A stretch of 64,000 bases of DNA. It comes from Eudorina sp. 2006-703-Eu-15. Taxonomy: Eukaryota; Chlorophyta; Chlorophyceae; Chlamydomonadales; Volvocaceae. The translations under genes were made by a program, and so were the position numbers. The stretch spans positions 387,001 through 451,000 of the forward strand of contig BDSI01000002.1 of assembly GCA_003117195.1 (NCBI GenBank). Direction: 5' to 3'. The notes under the pieces were generated by a model. The model searched no databases, had not been told where the DNA came from, and saw only the letters and a program-made list of their open reading frames with translations. Below, in pieces: positions 22,768 to 42,872 of the stretch (position 1 is the first letter of the stretch; each line of letters starts with the position of its first letter).

Positions 22768-24894
22768 GTACACTTTGATGAGATGCGGTAAGATGAAAAA
22801 CATGCCACGCAGATACCAACAAGGGGCGGCGGCGGCCACTGCGCAGCACTGCGATTTCTGTCGTCCCGTGTTACGCCTGGAGGATAGTTGGAAATCAAAA
22901 GCGACCCTGGTCAAATGTTGTTGTGCCCAAGGTGAGCGGATGTTTGAGCAGCAGCCCTGGTCTGAGCAGCCGCAGGCAGTTCCTTCCTGCTCGACGCATT
23001 GCCTTGACCAAAGGGCCAATGCACCTTCTCAAGATAGTGATCTTTAAGAAGGCACGGGAGAACGGCTGCGGCTTCTCAGACCCAGGGCCGCCGCTCGAGC
23101 GACCACTCACCTTCGGTACAAAGAAGTTTGCCTATATACCCTCAACGTCGGAAAGCGCACTGCACCAACACGACCCGCCGGCAGTATACAGGTACGTCGG
23201 GTATGGGCTTGGTGTTCTTGGGGCTGGGCAGCGTTCACCGAGACCGCGCTGAATAAGGGGCGTGGGTTGCTCTTTACACGGCCCTCGCCTGTTTATACAG
23301 CGCAACATGAAATGCACGGCGACCTTCATCAGGGCGGCGTTGAGGCCCTCGTTGGCTGATGAGTTGTTGCCTTAAACCTGGTCGCACACCCTCTTGAATA
23401 CTTGCATCATGTCGCGTGGCCAGCATAGCGTATCACCCCTGAACTCTTGACTTCTATCCCGAGAATTTCAGTATTAGTTTCAACGTGTTGTGTTAAGACG
23501 ACGCGTTGACGATCACGGATCGTATTCGCACCCGCACAAAGGCACTAGAGCGTCCCGTAAGCCTCTCCGGCGTCCGACCTTGGATGGCACAGCGACATGT
23601 TGCGCACATTTTTGCCAACTTAAGGATGCGGCACGAGGTAATGTGCCGGCTCCTTCAGGAGGCCAGACATCCTTTCTCAGCGCACTGCTCGTACGCAGCG
23701 GGGAGGAGCTGATGCACAGCCACTGTACATGGTTACCGGATGTGCGTTTATCCATGCGTGCCAGTGTAAACGTGGTCATCACATGCACGCACGTATGGGT
23801 CACGTCCATAATATGTCTTCTGCCTTCTGTCGCTTGCCCATTGAAGGTACGTGTCACTTGCGGGAGTGACTGGAGTCGGCGGCCTATCGGCGCACCGTTG
23901 GGCCGAGGACGAGCGGGCATTAGCAATGGACGAGCTCTAAAGCTGGCGCCCAGATATTGTACCAGGTTGTGTGAAGGGAATTAGGCGTAGTACGCCCACA
24001 CCAGTGGGACGAAGGGCCTTGTGGTGATAAATCAGGTGACCATTAATATGTTCACGGCCAGGAATGCGGCAGAAGGAGCAGACATATAGCGCTTTTTTGG
24101 TCAAGGCTTGAGGCGTGTCGTCTGCAGAAGGCGAAGGCGACTTCCGCTTCTGAAGTGCGCACACGGCCGACTGCTATCGGTTTAGCGTGTTGTGTTCGGA
24201 GAGCCTGTATGGTGACTGGTGTTGAGCAGCCGAGCTGTGTTCCCAAGAGGTGTGGTGCGATCCGATACCGATGGGCCTGGTCTGGATGGCAAGGCCCAAG
24301 TTGTAACATACGGGTTATGCGTTCTTTACATGGGACAACATGGCGTCGGCACCAGCTACTGAACTGGAAGACCTCGATCTGAAAGCCTAACGAAGCTCGT
24401 GAATCAGCACATGTCTGCGTGTTTGCGCATATGCACAGCAACACTCACGCAGAGACCAACATTCGCGCTGGGTTCATCAATCCTAACCGCCAACGGGGTC
24501 CGCTGAGTGCGCCGTACCAAGTAATCAACGGAAAATATCAGACCCAGGTTCCGAAGGAACAGTGACTAGGTTTGCGATGTAAACTGATGAAAAGATTCAG
24601 AATTTGCTATTTCTATATTCGGTGAATTGCTTCACCGAGCATTGCTCTTTTTTGCCGGAAGGGCTCATGGCTTGGCCCGTGCGCCGCTACTTTCGATTGG
24701 TAGGCAGTGAAACAGATGCAATAATGCATGTTATTGTTACCACAGACTGAGCAGGAATCGTTGCTGGGCTCGGCTGGCGCCCAACAGGTTAACGGACGTC
24801 CTTTTCTCCGTTTGTTTGCAGCTATGGTGCACGCTTTGCCTCTTGACATTTTTACTGCTGCCGTTGACGATATGGGAGTTTCAGCGGCAGCATT
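22768..24894. other. Lower-GC region between divergent dynamin and TMEM184 genes
   Basis: Should contain the dynamin 5' exons (minus) and the promoters of both genes. Open frames are short and mixed on both strands; I could not recognise a dynamin P-loop, DLPG or TKxD motif. One strong donor-like site (CCGAAG then GTGAGT) lies at about 23115 on the minus strand. No repeat or mobile element was recognised. Confidence 0.4.
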
Positions 24895-31506
<6,612 letters not shown>

Positions 31507-34500
31507 GAGGACGGCGGTGTGCTTTGTACGGCTCCGTGCTCCGTGTTTGTCTGTAGAGTTCGGCTCTGCAGGGCTCCCGGGGACGCGTGGGCGTTCGGGT
31601 TCGACCCTCTGGCGGAACTTGGACGCGGAGATTTGGTTGAGGGGGGCGTTGGGGGGTTGATTGGGGAGAACCGGAAAACTAGAAGAATACACGGAAATTA
31701 CGGAGTTGCAGTGATGTTGGTGGTGGTGGTGGTGGTGGTGATGTGTGTTTAAAAATGCAATGTGTGTGTGTGGGGTGTGTGTGTGGGGTGTGTGTGTGTG
31801 GCCCGGAGGTTATCGGCTTGGTGAACCTTTTCAATTTCGCTGTGTTGATTGGCAGAAGGGGGCGTTGCCTGAGCGCCGCGGCGAGCGGAGGCGGGGCCCG
31901 TGGGGGACCGAGACGGGCGGCGGTCGTCACTGTGCATTCACGGACATGAGCATGGGGCATTGGGGCTCTCTCCATATGGAGGCGGGGTCGGGGGGAATCC
32001 AGAGCATTGCAGTCCAGAGCATCATCAGCGCAACCGGTATTACGGTGGCATCCCTGGCATGCCCACAACACAATTGCCATGAGCAAGATCAACAGCAATG
32101 AACAACACAACAATAACAGTGCTTGAACGTGCCACCGTCGTGGCCATCGGCAGTGGGCCGTTGGCGGTCCGTGAGCGTCGGGAGGCTGCGGCAGCGGGCG
32201 GGGGGCGATGGGGGGCGGGGCAGGGGTATTGGCCCCCCTGGAGTAACGCGCGCCGCCCGAAGGTTGCCGTACGGATGTACACATCCGGTCATTCCGCGGT
32301 GCCGCCGCGGGACAGCAATCCCGCCCGCCCCGGGTGTCCCCGACCTGAACCCTGTAGAGTTGAAGGGCTCCTGATGGATTCTGCCTGTGTGCGGCATCTG
32401 GTGGTGTGTGGGACATGACCGTGTACGGCATCTGACTGTGGCTGGCACCGAATATGCGCGCCCGTGAAGGCAGCAGAGGGGCCCATGCATGACCATGCAT
32501 GACCCTCAGAGATTAGTTAGTCTGTTGGCATTGCACGGGGCGCACCAGCGCCGCCCTTTCCTGAGCCCTTTGCGCTCGACGTGCCGAGTCGGGTGCGCGA
32601 ACCTGGCTTGTCATAGATGATAGATATGCGAGGTAGGTAGGTACCCGTGAGGGGTTGCCTGTTGTTGCACTGACAGTCCCGGCGACGCTGATTGACCCGG
32701 ATGGACGCGCAAGGCCACGTGCCGAGGGGTGCGAGAGGGGAGGGAACCGAGAGGGGCAGGGGAGGGGGCCAGGCCTTGACAGGTGCCCGGGCACCCGCTG
32801 ACGATCACTTTCAAAAGTGACGGACGGCACGCGCGTGTGAGGTGTGACCGACCAGCGTGGATGACTGCGCATGTGCGCAACAACCCCTGGGACAGAAATT
32901 AGGACCTGTTCCGTGACGCTCGAATCACAATCGGCGTATCGGCCTTTTATGGGAGTTTTGTGGACAGTCCAGGTGATGCTTTGGGTTGTATGTGTACTGC
33001 GTGAAATCGCGTCGGTGCGGCTTGGACTCGCTGGGATTCATCGGAAAACCCTGCCCATCAGGCCCAGCGTGCATGCCGCATAAGGGCTTCATTCAACATA
33101 AAGTTGGGCATCAGTTTGCGGTGCCATAGCGCAGCGGGGCGGCGTCGGCAGCCGGTCGCGCCGTTTGCTGCAGAGGAGTGCTGGGATGGCATGGATGGCA
33201 GGCCAGGGCAGTAGGGCATGCACTGGAGAGCAAGGGAGCGCAGTACGCGTAGCTGCATTCTGTGCGCAATTGGCGAATTGATGCAGATTGGAGAATGTGG
33301 CAAATGTGGCTGATGTGGCCTCCCAAGTACCTCTGCGGCTCCCGACACGGAGGTGCACGCGAGCAGCTGAACAGCTTGGTCGGGTTGGCATAACCTTTCA
33401 TTCTTATTGGATTACTCGCGATGTCCACTATACTACTCACCGTTGCTCACAATTCACTTCAAAATGAACATTGTCACTTCGTGCAAGGGACCCGAGAGTG
33501 CATGTCCTTATTCTGCTTATATAGTATCATATCATATGCTATTGTCATGCGAAATTGAACTTAGGATTTCTTTCGAGATGAACATTTGCTGTTATGAGTC
33601 AGCTGGTCAGTAAAACCCAGCACCCGCACACGCCATATGCATGTACACTGGCTAATTATGAGTAAAAATATATACTACATGGTAGCGCAATATTTGAAAG
33701 ATGTCGCGTGGGCATCCTGAAGGATGTGTGAGACGTCGGATACAGCATGTCGGTCAGTAGAAGGTCGGCGTTTCCATGTCGTCTTGACGCATGCAACTAG
33801 TATATAATATTAAGACATTAATGCGATTATCATGCGCACCTGTCGTTGGCCTCGGAGGTAAGGCGTCTGCAGGCTGCAGCTCAGAGTAACTGCACTTTGG
33901 CCGTTAGCCCATATTACCCATACTATACATGCCTTTAACCAGAATTAAAAGCACCAAATATTATTAGATAATATTGTCTTTATTTGTGCATCTTAAACTG
34001 CGATGGCCAGACGCATCCTGGGAATCCTGCGGTACCGAAAACCTTTACATGAACGAATTTGAAGTAATCATGGTGTATTCTTATTTATACTGAAGCACAT
34101 TTTCATGGCAATCAACTGGATCACACAACTATGGGATGCTTGCTACTTCGTAACTGCGACAAGTTCGCGTGCTTAGTACACTAGAGGTCCGGCCGACAGG
34201 TCTGCGTGCACACCCAAGTAGCCCCATGGTGTAAAGCAAGAGCTTAAGCCCCTGTAAGATAAGGTTTCAAAGCCGCAATCCGTACTATGATTGATGCCGT
34301 ACGAGAAGTCCACTCCTGTTCCTTAGCTGACCAAGCGCCACAACTTTTTCCAAAACAACTCTCAACACAACTTATTATAACATTTAGCATGAGCAGTCAT
34401 CCTACCAGCCAGTCTTGTGATTGACCCTTACGAAGGTGTTACTCCGCACCCGACAACGACGGCAAAACACCTGTGAACAACATTGGCAAATCAGGCAGTC

Positions 34501-34927
34501 ATAATAATTGGAGCAGATTAGGCCAGCCGAATAGCTGGCTGTGCCTTGCGCAGCCTTTCCGATGTCCCAGATGCGGACATTTGAGATGGCACGGAGACGC
34601 GGTAAGTTTGGGCACGCGCATACACGCATTTTGCCATCTGCAAATGTATAGGATATCATTTAAAGTTAAATAGGGATGCTTTGGGTTTATATGTCGCGAC
34701 GGGTGTTCAGTGGAAGCGAAGGCAACGCCTTAAACGACGCGCACCTCTACTTCGCCACACACGCCCCAAGCTGAAGCCACATGCTTCAGCGCCACAAATA
34801 TTGAAACTTATACAGCATGTTAATGGCGCCTGCAAGCGGTTTTCGTGACGAGCTCCCCTCAATTGTCGTTTCGTCCTTTCTGGTCACATGCGCTACCCGC
34901 ATTCCTTCACGCCGCCATTGCGCAGGA
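31507..34927. other. Intergenic region with GT-rich stretch, then AT-rich DNA
   Basis: The first kilobase is probably the 3' UTR and flank of the TMEM184-like gene and includes a GGT/GT-rich low-complexity tract at 31718-31802. From about 33400 to 34800 the DNA is markedly AT-richer and forms the promoter side of the Pro-rich protein gene. No coding region, tRNA or mobile element was recognised. Confidence 0.5.
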
Positions 34928-37900
34928 ATGAGTATAATTCTAGTCTCCTTATTTTGGGGACTGATGGTTGCGGCGCCTTCGGCCTCCCAAGTACCCGGAG
35001 TCTACCCTTCCATCCCGCTGCCGCCGGTCTCCCCGCCGCCCTCACCGCCTGTGACGTCCTCCTCCTCTCCGCCTCCTGCGGTCTATCCTTCAATTCCACT
35101 TCCTCCCTCACCGTATGCTCCTTCAAGCTCTCCACCCACACCGACCGCCTCAGTGCCGGTCGCATCGCCGCCGGTCGCCCCCGCGCCCTCTACACCGCCG
35201 GCCACGATGCCACCGCCATCCGTGCCGCCCCCGCCCTCTTCCCCACCGGCCACCACGCCACCGCCCGTGACCTCTTCCCCACCGGCCACCACGCCACCGC
35301 CCGTGACGTCCTCCCCGCCGGCCACTATGCCACCGCCATCCAACAGCCCGGCACCGGTTTTGCCGTCGTCGACTCCACCGCCGTCATACGGACCGCCCGT
35401 GATGCCTACCATGTCACCCTTGGCACCAGCGATGAGCTCACCACCTCCTCCCTGGATCCATCCAACCCCCACACCCTCCGACGCGCCACCACCCTCCAAC
35501 GCGCCACCACCCTCCAACGCGCCACCACCCTCGAACTCCCCACCGCCTTCTAACTCGCCCTCGCCCTCGCCCTCGCCGTCGGGCTCTATCCCGCCGTCCT
35601 ACCACCCCATCTCCTCCACGCCACCGCCGACGCCACCACCGACGCCGACGCCAACGCCCTCGCCTCCGCCGCAGTCATCTAGCCCCTCCTCGCCCCCGAG
35701 CCCGTGGCCGTCGACGACGCCGACGCCCTCGCCTCCGCCGCCGGTGCCGTCGTACTCGCTTGCCCCGGCGACCCTGAGGCCCCCACCGCCGCCCCCGACG
35801 TACCCCCCCACGTACACCTCGGCGCCGCCGCCACCGCTACGCTTCTCAGTTCCCCTCCGTGGCTTCGCCTCCTTCATAGGGCCCGCGGCGTTCTGCCAGG
35901 TAGGTGGGTGGGTGGGCGGGTCGTTGGAGAACTGGAGATGCAAGGGGACCTGGAGAGATCCGAGATCGGCAGCATCAGCTGGCATGCGCTGTTTTTCGTC
36001 AAGGCGGATCACAACTGATGAGTTTCCTGCCTGGACACGATGGCCGGAATTCGAACCTCCACGGGAGACGGGACTCGAAACCCCGCCTCCCGCGATTCGA
36101 ACCCGCACCCCTCCGGACAGGTTTCTCTTAACCCTCCGCCCCCTCGCCCCACACACACTCGCGCCCGCAGGGTATTGCCGGTTATGACTTGGACACGAGC
36201 GAACCGGTGGCGACGGACAGCCTGGGGGCAATCTCTGGAAGCGGCGTCGTTGAGGAGGGCCGTCAGGTACGACAAGAAAGACGAGTCGGGCGACCGACCG
36301 AGTGGAGGGACCCGTGGGGCTCGCCTTTTCAGTGCCTTGAGGGGGATTCGACTTATCTTGACGGGGATTTCCACTTTGCCTTTTCACAATACTCCCAAAT
36401 TTTCATTACGCCAAGGACGCTCTGCTCTGCATAATGCTTTGATGCGCTTCCTCGAGCGCTCGCCCCACAGTGCCTTGCCGTCCTCCTCCTGAGTGCTGAA
36501 ACCGCGCCAACAGGCGCCCTAGAAACCTCCTTTCAACCCTCACCTCCCCCTTTCTCAGCTCCCCCAGCTCCCCCATGCCTCTCGCCGGTATCCGCCAGCG
36601 GAGCTGCTGTCCTGAAGCTAGCTGCGCCGTGGCCCGGTCACTTTCGTTTCCTTGCAGGGTCTGGAGGTGGTCTTCTGGCCCGCCCGCGCGCAATGCGTCG
36701 ACGCCTTCACGGGCCTGCAGCTCCCCTTCTCGCTCGTGTCCACCTGGACCCGACCGGCCCAGTCGGGCGACGGCACGGTGAATGTGACGGTCAGCCCCGC
36801 CACGCGGCTGCTCGCGATGGTCAACGAATCGGCCACTGCTTTGACCGACGGTGTCGTACGGGCGGCCTATAGGCTCCTGGGCGTGGATGCCACGGGCGCT
36901 GAAAGGGGCACCTTTGATGCGCTGCGGCAGCCTTCTGCGATTGAGCGGTGGGTGGGTGGCGGATGGGCGGGTGTGGAAGGGTCCTTCCATCACCCCAACG
37001 GATGTGTTTGCGGGTTGGGGTGATAAAGGTTGTGGCTTGTGGGTTCCGATGGGAAAAGACGACACGCGCGGCAGAGCAGCTTGAGTTGTTACGTTTCGCC
37101 ACATACAGCTTTGTCTCTTTCCATCCCCGTCTGCTTCCGCCCGCTTCATTGGGCAGTCCTACATTGGCAAGTTGATCGGCGGCGCCTGCCCGTCCTGCCT
37201 GTGTTGTCCTCCCCTCCCCGGGCTAATCTCTCATTTCAATTTTGGGGTTGATGGCGGGCCCCTTGCCCCTTGCCTCTCCGTCTCTTCGTGTGGTTTCCCC
37301 CTTTCATTCCGTCTCTCTCCGCCCCTCCTTGCTTTGTGGTCGGCCCGTTCACCCCTACGCCCCCCTCAGGTCTGTCGGGGTGCAGATGCTCGCGTCGGAT
37401 ACCGCCCTCAGCTGCCTCGTCATGGCCACGTCGTCGGCGCTGGAGGTCGCTATCACGGCGCCGTACAACAACAACAATTCGACGGACAAATGCGCCAGCT
37501 GGGAAGGCAAGGTCGAAGCTGTGTACGGCGCACTGGCATCGAAGGCCCGCACGAAGCCGCTGAACCTGACTGCCTCATCGCTTTGTACGAGTACGGTGTA
37601 CGACGCGGCCATTGCCTGCGGCGGCAGCAATTTGGTCGCCGCCGCCGTGATGGCGAGCCCCGCAACTCAGGCGGCTTGCAAGGTCTACAGCGCGGCGGCG
37701 TCGGCGCTGCTGGTCACTGGGTCCGATTTGATGGACGAGCTGTCCGTGATGCCGCTCGAGGCGGCAGCGCTGGCGGCGCGTGTGGGTTACGTCTTCCAGG
37801 TCAAGGGCCAGGCATTGATGTCGGTCTTCAAGACCAACCCGCAGTCTACGGCCGCGGATGATCTGATTGCAGGTACGGCACCTGTTGTCGTACATGTGTT

Positions 37901-40900
37901 GTGCCGTGCCGTGCCGCGCCGTGACAGTGTGCCTGCTATGGGAAAATCGAGACATTGATGTACTTGCCCCTTCCCTGCTGACCCCTTCCCCGCAATCCCC
38001 CTTCCCCGCCCGCCCTTGGCCCCCCGGGGTTGCATGCAGGCTTCGAGGCGCAGCTGTCCGCCGCCCCGATCAATCTGACGGCGATTGCCGCGGCCCTGCG
38101 TCTGAGCCCTGCGCCGGCGGCGGGCCCGCTGGGGGTGCTGCTGCGCGCCTCTGGCGCCTTGACCGACTGCGAGGTGACCTACCGGCAGCTGACCGACATG
38201 CTGCTGGACCGTAATGCCACCAGTAACGCCAAGGGCGTCGCAAACTTCACGGAGGTTACAACCGGAATGGTGAGTAACGGAATCCGTAAATTAGTGCGTT
38301 TCCGAGTTGGTTGAGGGAGTGAATCCCGTAATAGTATTATAGAGCTAGAGGCAGGGGCGGATAGGTCGCCATCCCACGGCGGGCCTCCGTCGTCGTGTCA
38401 CTCGGGTCGCGGTGACCCATGGGTCTGTGCCGTATATATGATGTACGTCCCCACCGTGTGTACATCTGCAAAAACACGGCATCGCCTGCCGTTGGCTCGC
38501 GCGCCGCTCTGCAGGTTTTCACCGCCTCAAACTGCCGCGATGCCGCACTGTCCACGAGCAAGAAGGTTGTGACCGTGCCCTTTGAGTTGCGCGCGGTGCT
38601 GCCGCCCGCCGTGGGCTATGCGTACCTGAACCCTGCGGCCTACCTGGCATCGGGCGTTTATATGATCGGCCAAGCTCAGTCGCCAGCCCGCCTGATAACG
38701 GTCGAGGACTTCTCGAGCGTTTACAACTACTTTGGTGTTGGAGTGCGCGGAAATTCGGACGCGCTGCCCGCGGGGGCCGATTTCCTGCGGCAGAACTGGC
38801 CCGATGGAAGCCCGCTGGTGATTCGGGTGTACTTGCTTAACTTGAGGCTGCTGAGTGCGCTCGGGCCCTCGGCGTCCTTCATGTCGGGTGAGTGATGACC
38901 CGAGAGGCTTTTGTCTGTCTTCTGGGTGCGCTATCACTTGATGTATGTATGTGCTAAATGTATGCGTGCCATGGTCTGATGGAGAGAATCTGGTATCCGT
39001 GGTGAATTTTCCTGTATACTGCGACGACGACGGTGCGTGATCCGAGATCCTGCGCGAGTGTGAATCCAGCTCAGCTCAGCATGTTGGCGAAAAGTGTTGC
39101 AAGACGTTTGCTTTGCCTGTTGCGATTATACCGCTGTTTTGCTGCTATTACAGGCATGCTGAAGGAGGCTGTCAGCATCGATGACGTTGTACAGTCGTAC
39201 GTTTGGAGCATGTCTCACCACCTTCGCAACAAGACTCTCAAGCCAGAGGACAAGGACTATTTGACGAAGCTCATGAAGGAGTATTACTTGGACGCAACGA
39301 CGCAGTCGTCGTCCTCGAATGGCGGCGGTAAATCGCGCCGTCTCCTTCAAGCTGTCGATCCAGCCTTGGTGAGGAAGGCTGGATTTGCGCGCGCGGGGTC
39401 AAAATTTTACACTGTGCGGTTAGCGAGGAGGCGATCTACGGCTGTCACCGATAATGACCCGCAGGGTCCGCTGTAACATGCATGATACATTAGAAACGCG
39501 GGGCTGCTGCGGGACGAAGCAAGATCACTTACCTACCCCCATGAGTTACCTATATTAGTGTGTCTCTGCAGGCGCGTGAAGGGTCGCAACTATCGCCCCG
39601 TGCAGCACCAACCACCAGGCATAGGCACATCTCGTCCAGCCAACTCGTCGTACCAACCTTGTCGTACCAATCTCCGTCCTCTTTCTTCCGCTTCCCCCCG
39701 CAGCTCGACTCTGTGCTAGCCAGTGTCTCTTCTGTGATCTCGGAAGTCAGCAGTATGCTGGTCCAGCTCGATAGCCAAGTGGCTGCGGCGGCGGCGGCCG
39801 GACAGACGATTGATGTCGGCGCCATGCTCTTGAACGCCGCCAAGATTTCTTCTGTGGCGCAGTCATCGCTGACGGCGATGCTGACGAATCTCGCCGCGGC
39901 CGCCAGCTCGGGTGACGCCTCTGCTCTGGCGGCGGCACAGAACCAGATCAGCAGCAGCTTCAGTGCTGCGGGTCTAGCAGCGCAGGTGGCGGCGGCGGAG
40001 GTGGATTCGAGCGGCATCGGCGCCGGCGGCACCACCACCGGCGGCACTACCACCGGCGGCGGCACCGGCACTGGCACGGGCACCGGCACGGGCACCGGAA
40101 CCGGAACCGGCGGCGGCACCACCACTGGGGGCACGAACTCGACCGTGCAGGAGTCCGGCACCGGCGGTTCCGTCACCGGCGGCGGCAGCGGCGGCGGCGG
40201 CAGCGGCAGCGGCAGCAGCACTGCTCCAGCCACGGTGAAGAAGTCGTCCAGCATGGGCCCCATCATCGGCGCCGCCGTTGGCGGCATCGCCGGCGCCGCC
40301 ATCATAGCGGCGATTATCGTCGCCGTCGTCATCCGCCGCCGAAGGTCGCGCCAGCACGTGCGCAGCCGTACAAGTGAGGACGAGCGAGTGAATGTCCTGG
40401 TACCGGACCCGGAGGGCACCGCCGCCGCCGGCGCCGCTGCGGGCGCCGCCACCGCCGCCGCTGGCGGCGGCCTCGTTGCCGCCGACGCCGTCTGGACACA
40501 GCCGATCAACCCTGACGGTACCCCCGCAAACCCAAGCACCCAGCTGCCGAACACGCCCGCGCCAGCGGCTGCGAATCCCAGCAATAGGCCCCTTCCAGTG
40601 GCGGAGAGAGTGGAGGCTCAAGGCGGCGTCGAAGGAGACGTGACTGCCAGCCAGGCCTGGGCCACGCCGCGTGCCGTCACTCCACAGTTGACGCCTCGGG
40701 AGCGTCGCCCAAGTGCGAGTGCCGGCGGCGCCGTCACTGTCATACCCTTTGGCGTATACAGAGACCGGCGCGGCAGCGTCGGCAGCGTCGGCGGCGCCGT
40801 CGCCGCCGTCAGCGATGCCGTCGCCTCGCCGCGGGACTCGCCGCGGTTACAGCCCCACAGCAGCCGATGGGCTGCCGTACATCCGGAACCTGTAAGGTCG

Positions 40901-40951
40901 CCGGACAGCAATCGGTTAGAGGAGAGTGCACGGTGGTGGGCGAGCCAATAA
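34928..40951 (+). CDS. Pro-rich (HRGP-type) single-pass surface membrane protein
   Basis: Eight exons: 34928-35899, 36171-36266, 36658-36947, 37370-37872, 38040-38269, 38515-38887, 39154-39368, 39704-40951 (stop TAA); all GT-AG with matching phases, about 1308 residues. The ATG at 34928 gives a signal peptide (MSIILVSLFWGLMVAAPSAS); an in-frame ATG at 34817 adds 37 residues that would spoil it. Residues ~20-315 are Pro/Ser/Thr-rich with SPPPP- and TPPP-type motifs, as in volvocalean cell-wall glycoproteins. A Cys-containing ectodomain (~315-890) matches no family I recognise. Exon 8 has a Gly/Thr repeat linker, one transmembrane helix at ~1077-1103 (MGPIIGAAVGGIAGAAIIAA and on), a basic stop-transfer RRRR and a ~205-residue Ala/Pro-rich cytoplasmic tail. 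Likely a link between wall and plasma membrane; function unknown. If the donor at 39369 is not used, the frame stops at 39474-39476, giving a secreted form without the membrane anchor. Confidence 0.8.
38414..38425. repeat. GACCC-AT-GGGTC inverted repeat (Pro-rich gene intron)
   Basis: The only exact family member I found outside the THADA gene; it lies in the intron 38270-38514 of the Pro-rich membrane protein gene. Confidence 0.8.
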
Positions 40952-40965
40952 TGTGTGTATTGTGA

Positions 40966-40970
40966 TGTAA
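40966..40970 (+). terminator. Possible TGTAA polyadenylation signal
   Basis: TGTAA is the usual polyadenylation signal of volvocalean green algae. This copy is only 15 bases after the stop codon of the Pro-rich membrane protein, which would give an unusually short 3' UTR, so it may be chance. Confidence 0.25.
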
Positions 40971-42719
40971 CGGCAAAAGCCACACATACACGCGCCATTG
41001 GGCGCGCTGCACGTACAGCAGTACGACGAGTGATCATTGCCCGGTCGGCGCGATTGCGCGTATCGCTGTGCATATATATGTGTGCGTGTGTGCTATGCGT
41101 ATGTATACCGTCCGTGCGTGTGTGCGTGTGTGTGTGTATGTGTATGTGTATGTGTGTACGGGATGGCGAGACCCTGAGGCAGGCGGGGCGGACGAAGCGT
41201 TTGATGGATCTACGGGCCGCGAATGTACGGCTGCGGGATTGCGCGGGCACGCACGGGGGAGCGCGCGGGGTTCGTACTTTAGTGTGACGTCACCGCAGGG
41301 GGCTTTGGGGCTAAGCGGTGCGAGGGGCACATTGGGGCATCGATACCAGTGAGCGTATCTAGATGTGGGGTTTCGCTTGTCCATGTTTCGTACAGCGGGT
41401 TTGGTGTTTCCCGACACAACACGGGACCGGCAGGATTGCCGCTGCATCCTAGTACAACGACGCAGTACGACAATGTACTTCCGGACGTGGGGCACGTGTG
41501 AGGTTACGGCAACACGTGACGAGTGGTTGGCATCACGCGTACGTTACCGTACGACGTGGGTACCGAAATGTACCCCGAAACCGATTTTTTTTCCTCCCTA
41601 GGGTCGAGGATATTGATCGCTGTATGTACGGCCCGGAAGGGATGTTCTAAGGAATATAAATGGATGGCGTGTGGCCGAGCGGATGAATGACGGGCACCGT
41701 ACATTTAGTCGTACATGTGGCCAGCTGGCTGCGCCGCCACGCAGTTCCAAACCATACGACGCGATGACCAGAACGGATCAACGGGTTTTCCAATCCCTGA
41801 AGCTGTTGTACATATGTGGGAAATAAAGCGATCATGCGTCGCGTGGTGCTGCAGGGCTAAACCACGGCTAACCGGCGGATCTTTGCCTGCTGACGGCAAT
41901 GATTGGGTTGATAAATTAATTGGTGTTACATGGAGAGGAGCTGCAGGTAGCTAGGTCCTCGAGGTTCCCGACCGTTGGGACGGGACCGGACCGCGGGGCG
42001 TATCTATCTGCTCCTCTTCACCCTCCGCAATTGCACCTTACTTCGATGCCAAACAAGGCGCGCGGTGCGTGCATCGCATGCATCCGTCTTACTTGGATGA
42101 GCGAAACTGCCTCTCCACCAATTAATATGTGACCCAAAAATCCGAGCACGTAATAAGGCGATCCGACGTCGTACGTCGTTGGATAGATTTGTTATTCATT
42201 ATTCTGTATGTCTCGCTCCTGAGCGTTTGTGTACTGCAACGGGAGGAAGTGATTCGTGATATGCCGTACATGTATGTGCGCATGCAACGTGCGCATGCTT
42301 TATATATGTACATCTTCGTTCAGGACCGGACCGGAGCGCTGATGCAGACATACTCGTGTCGATAGATGTCGTCAGGTGAAGGAATTGTGTGTTTAGAAAT
42401 CGTGTGTAATCGTATCGTAGTAGTGGTGCGTATGAAGGTTCATTCTCTTTGTGCTGTTGCCTCTCTCCTGATGATGAAGGAGGTTTCTGCCCGCCGCCCG
42501 TATGTACGACGCCCTCCTCGTGTGGATCTGTCTATCTGTCTAACTCGCTGTCCTTCGTTCTTTCGGCTGTTTGTCGTATCCAAGTGCGTTTGGGTGCAGT
42601 GCAGGATGATGAATTCCCGGAGGGGAGTATTTTTCGCGGTGACTGCTAAAGAGTCGTTCCGGGGATTTTCTGTTTCTCATCGGACTTCTTCTTCTGATTC
42701 ATGACCGGGGGCCACGACA

Positions 42720-42872
42720 AATAGAGAGGAGGAGGAAAGGGAAGAGGAGGAGGAGGCGGCGGCGGCGGAGGAGGAGGATGCTGGGAGACGGAGGAGGAGG
42801 AGAAGGAGCAGGAGGAAGCGGAGGAGGCGGCGGAGGCGGAGGTAGCGGAGGAGGAGGGAGGGAGAGGCGGCA
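42720..42872 (+). repeat. GGA-rich purine tract
   Basis: About 150 bases of GGAGGA/GGCGGA trinucleotides on the plus strand, in intergenic DNA. Polypurine mirror-like sequence; no coding role is apparent. Confidence 0.7.

Noticed and set aside
24180..24290. Minus-strand GTQLGCST considered as a degenerate P-loop
   Set aside because: The essential Lys is missing and the following sequence does not resemble dynamin.
41668..41700. A-box-like GTGGCCGAGCGG suggesting a tRNA-Ser/Leu
   Set aside because: No B box, T-arm or acceptor pairing follows within 100 bases.
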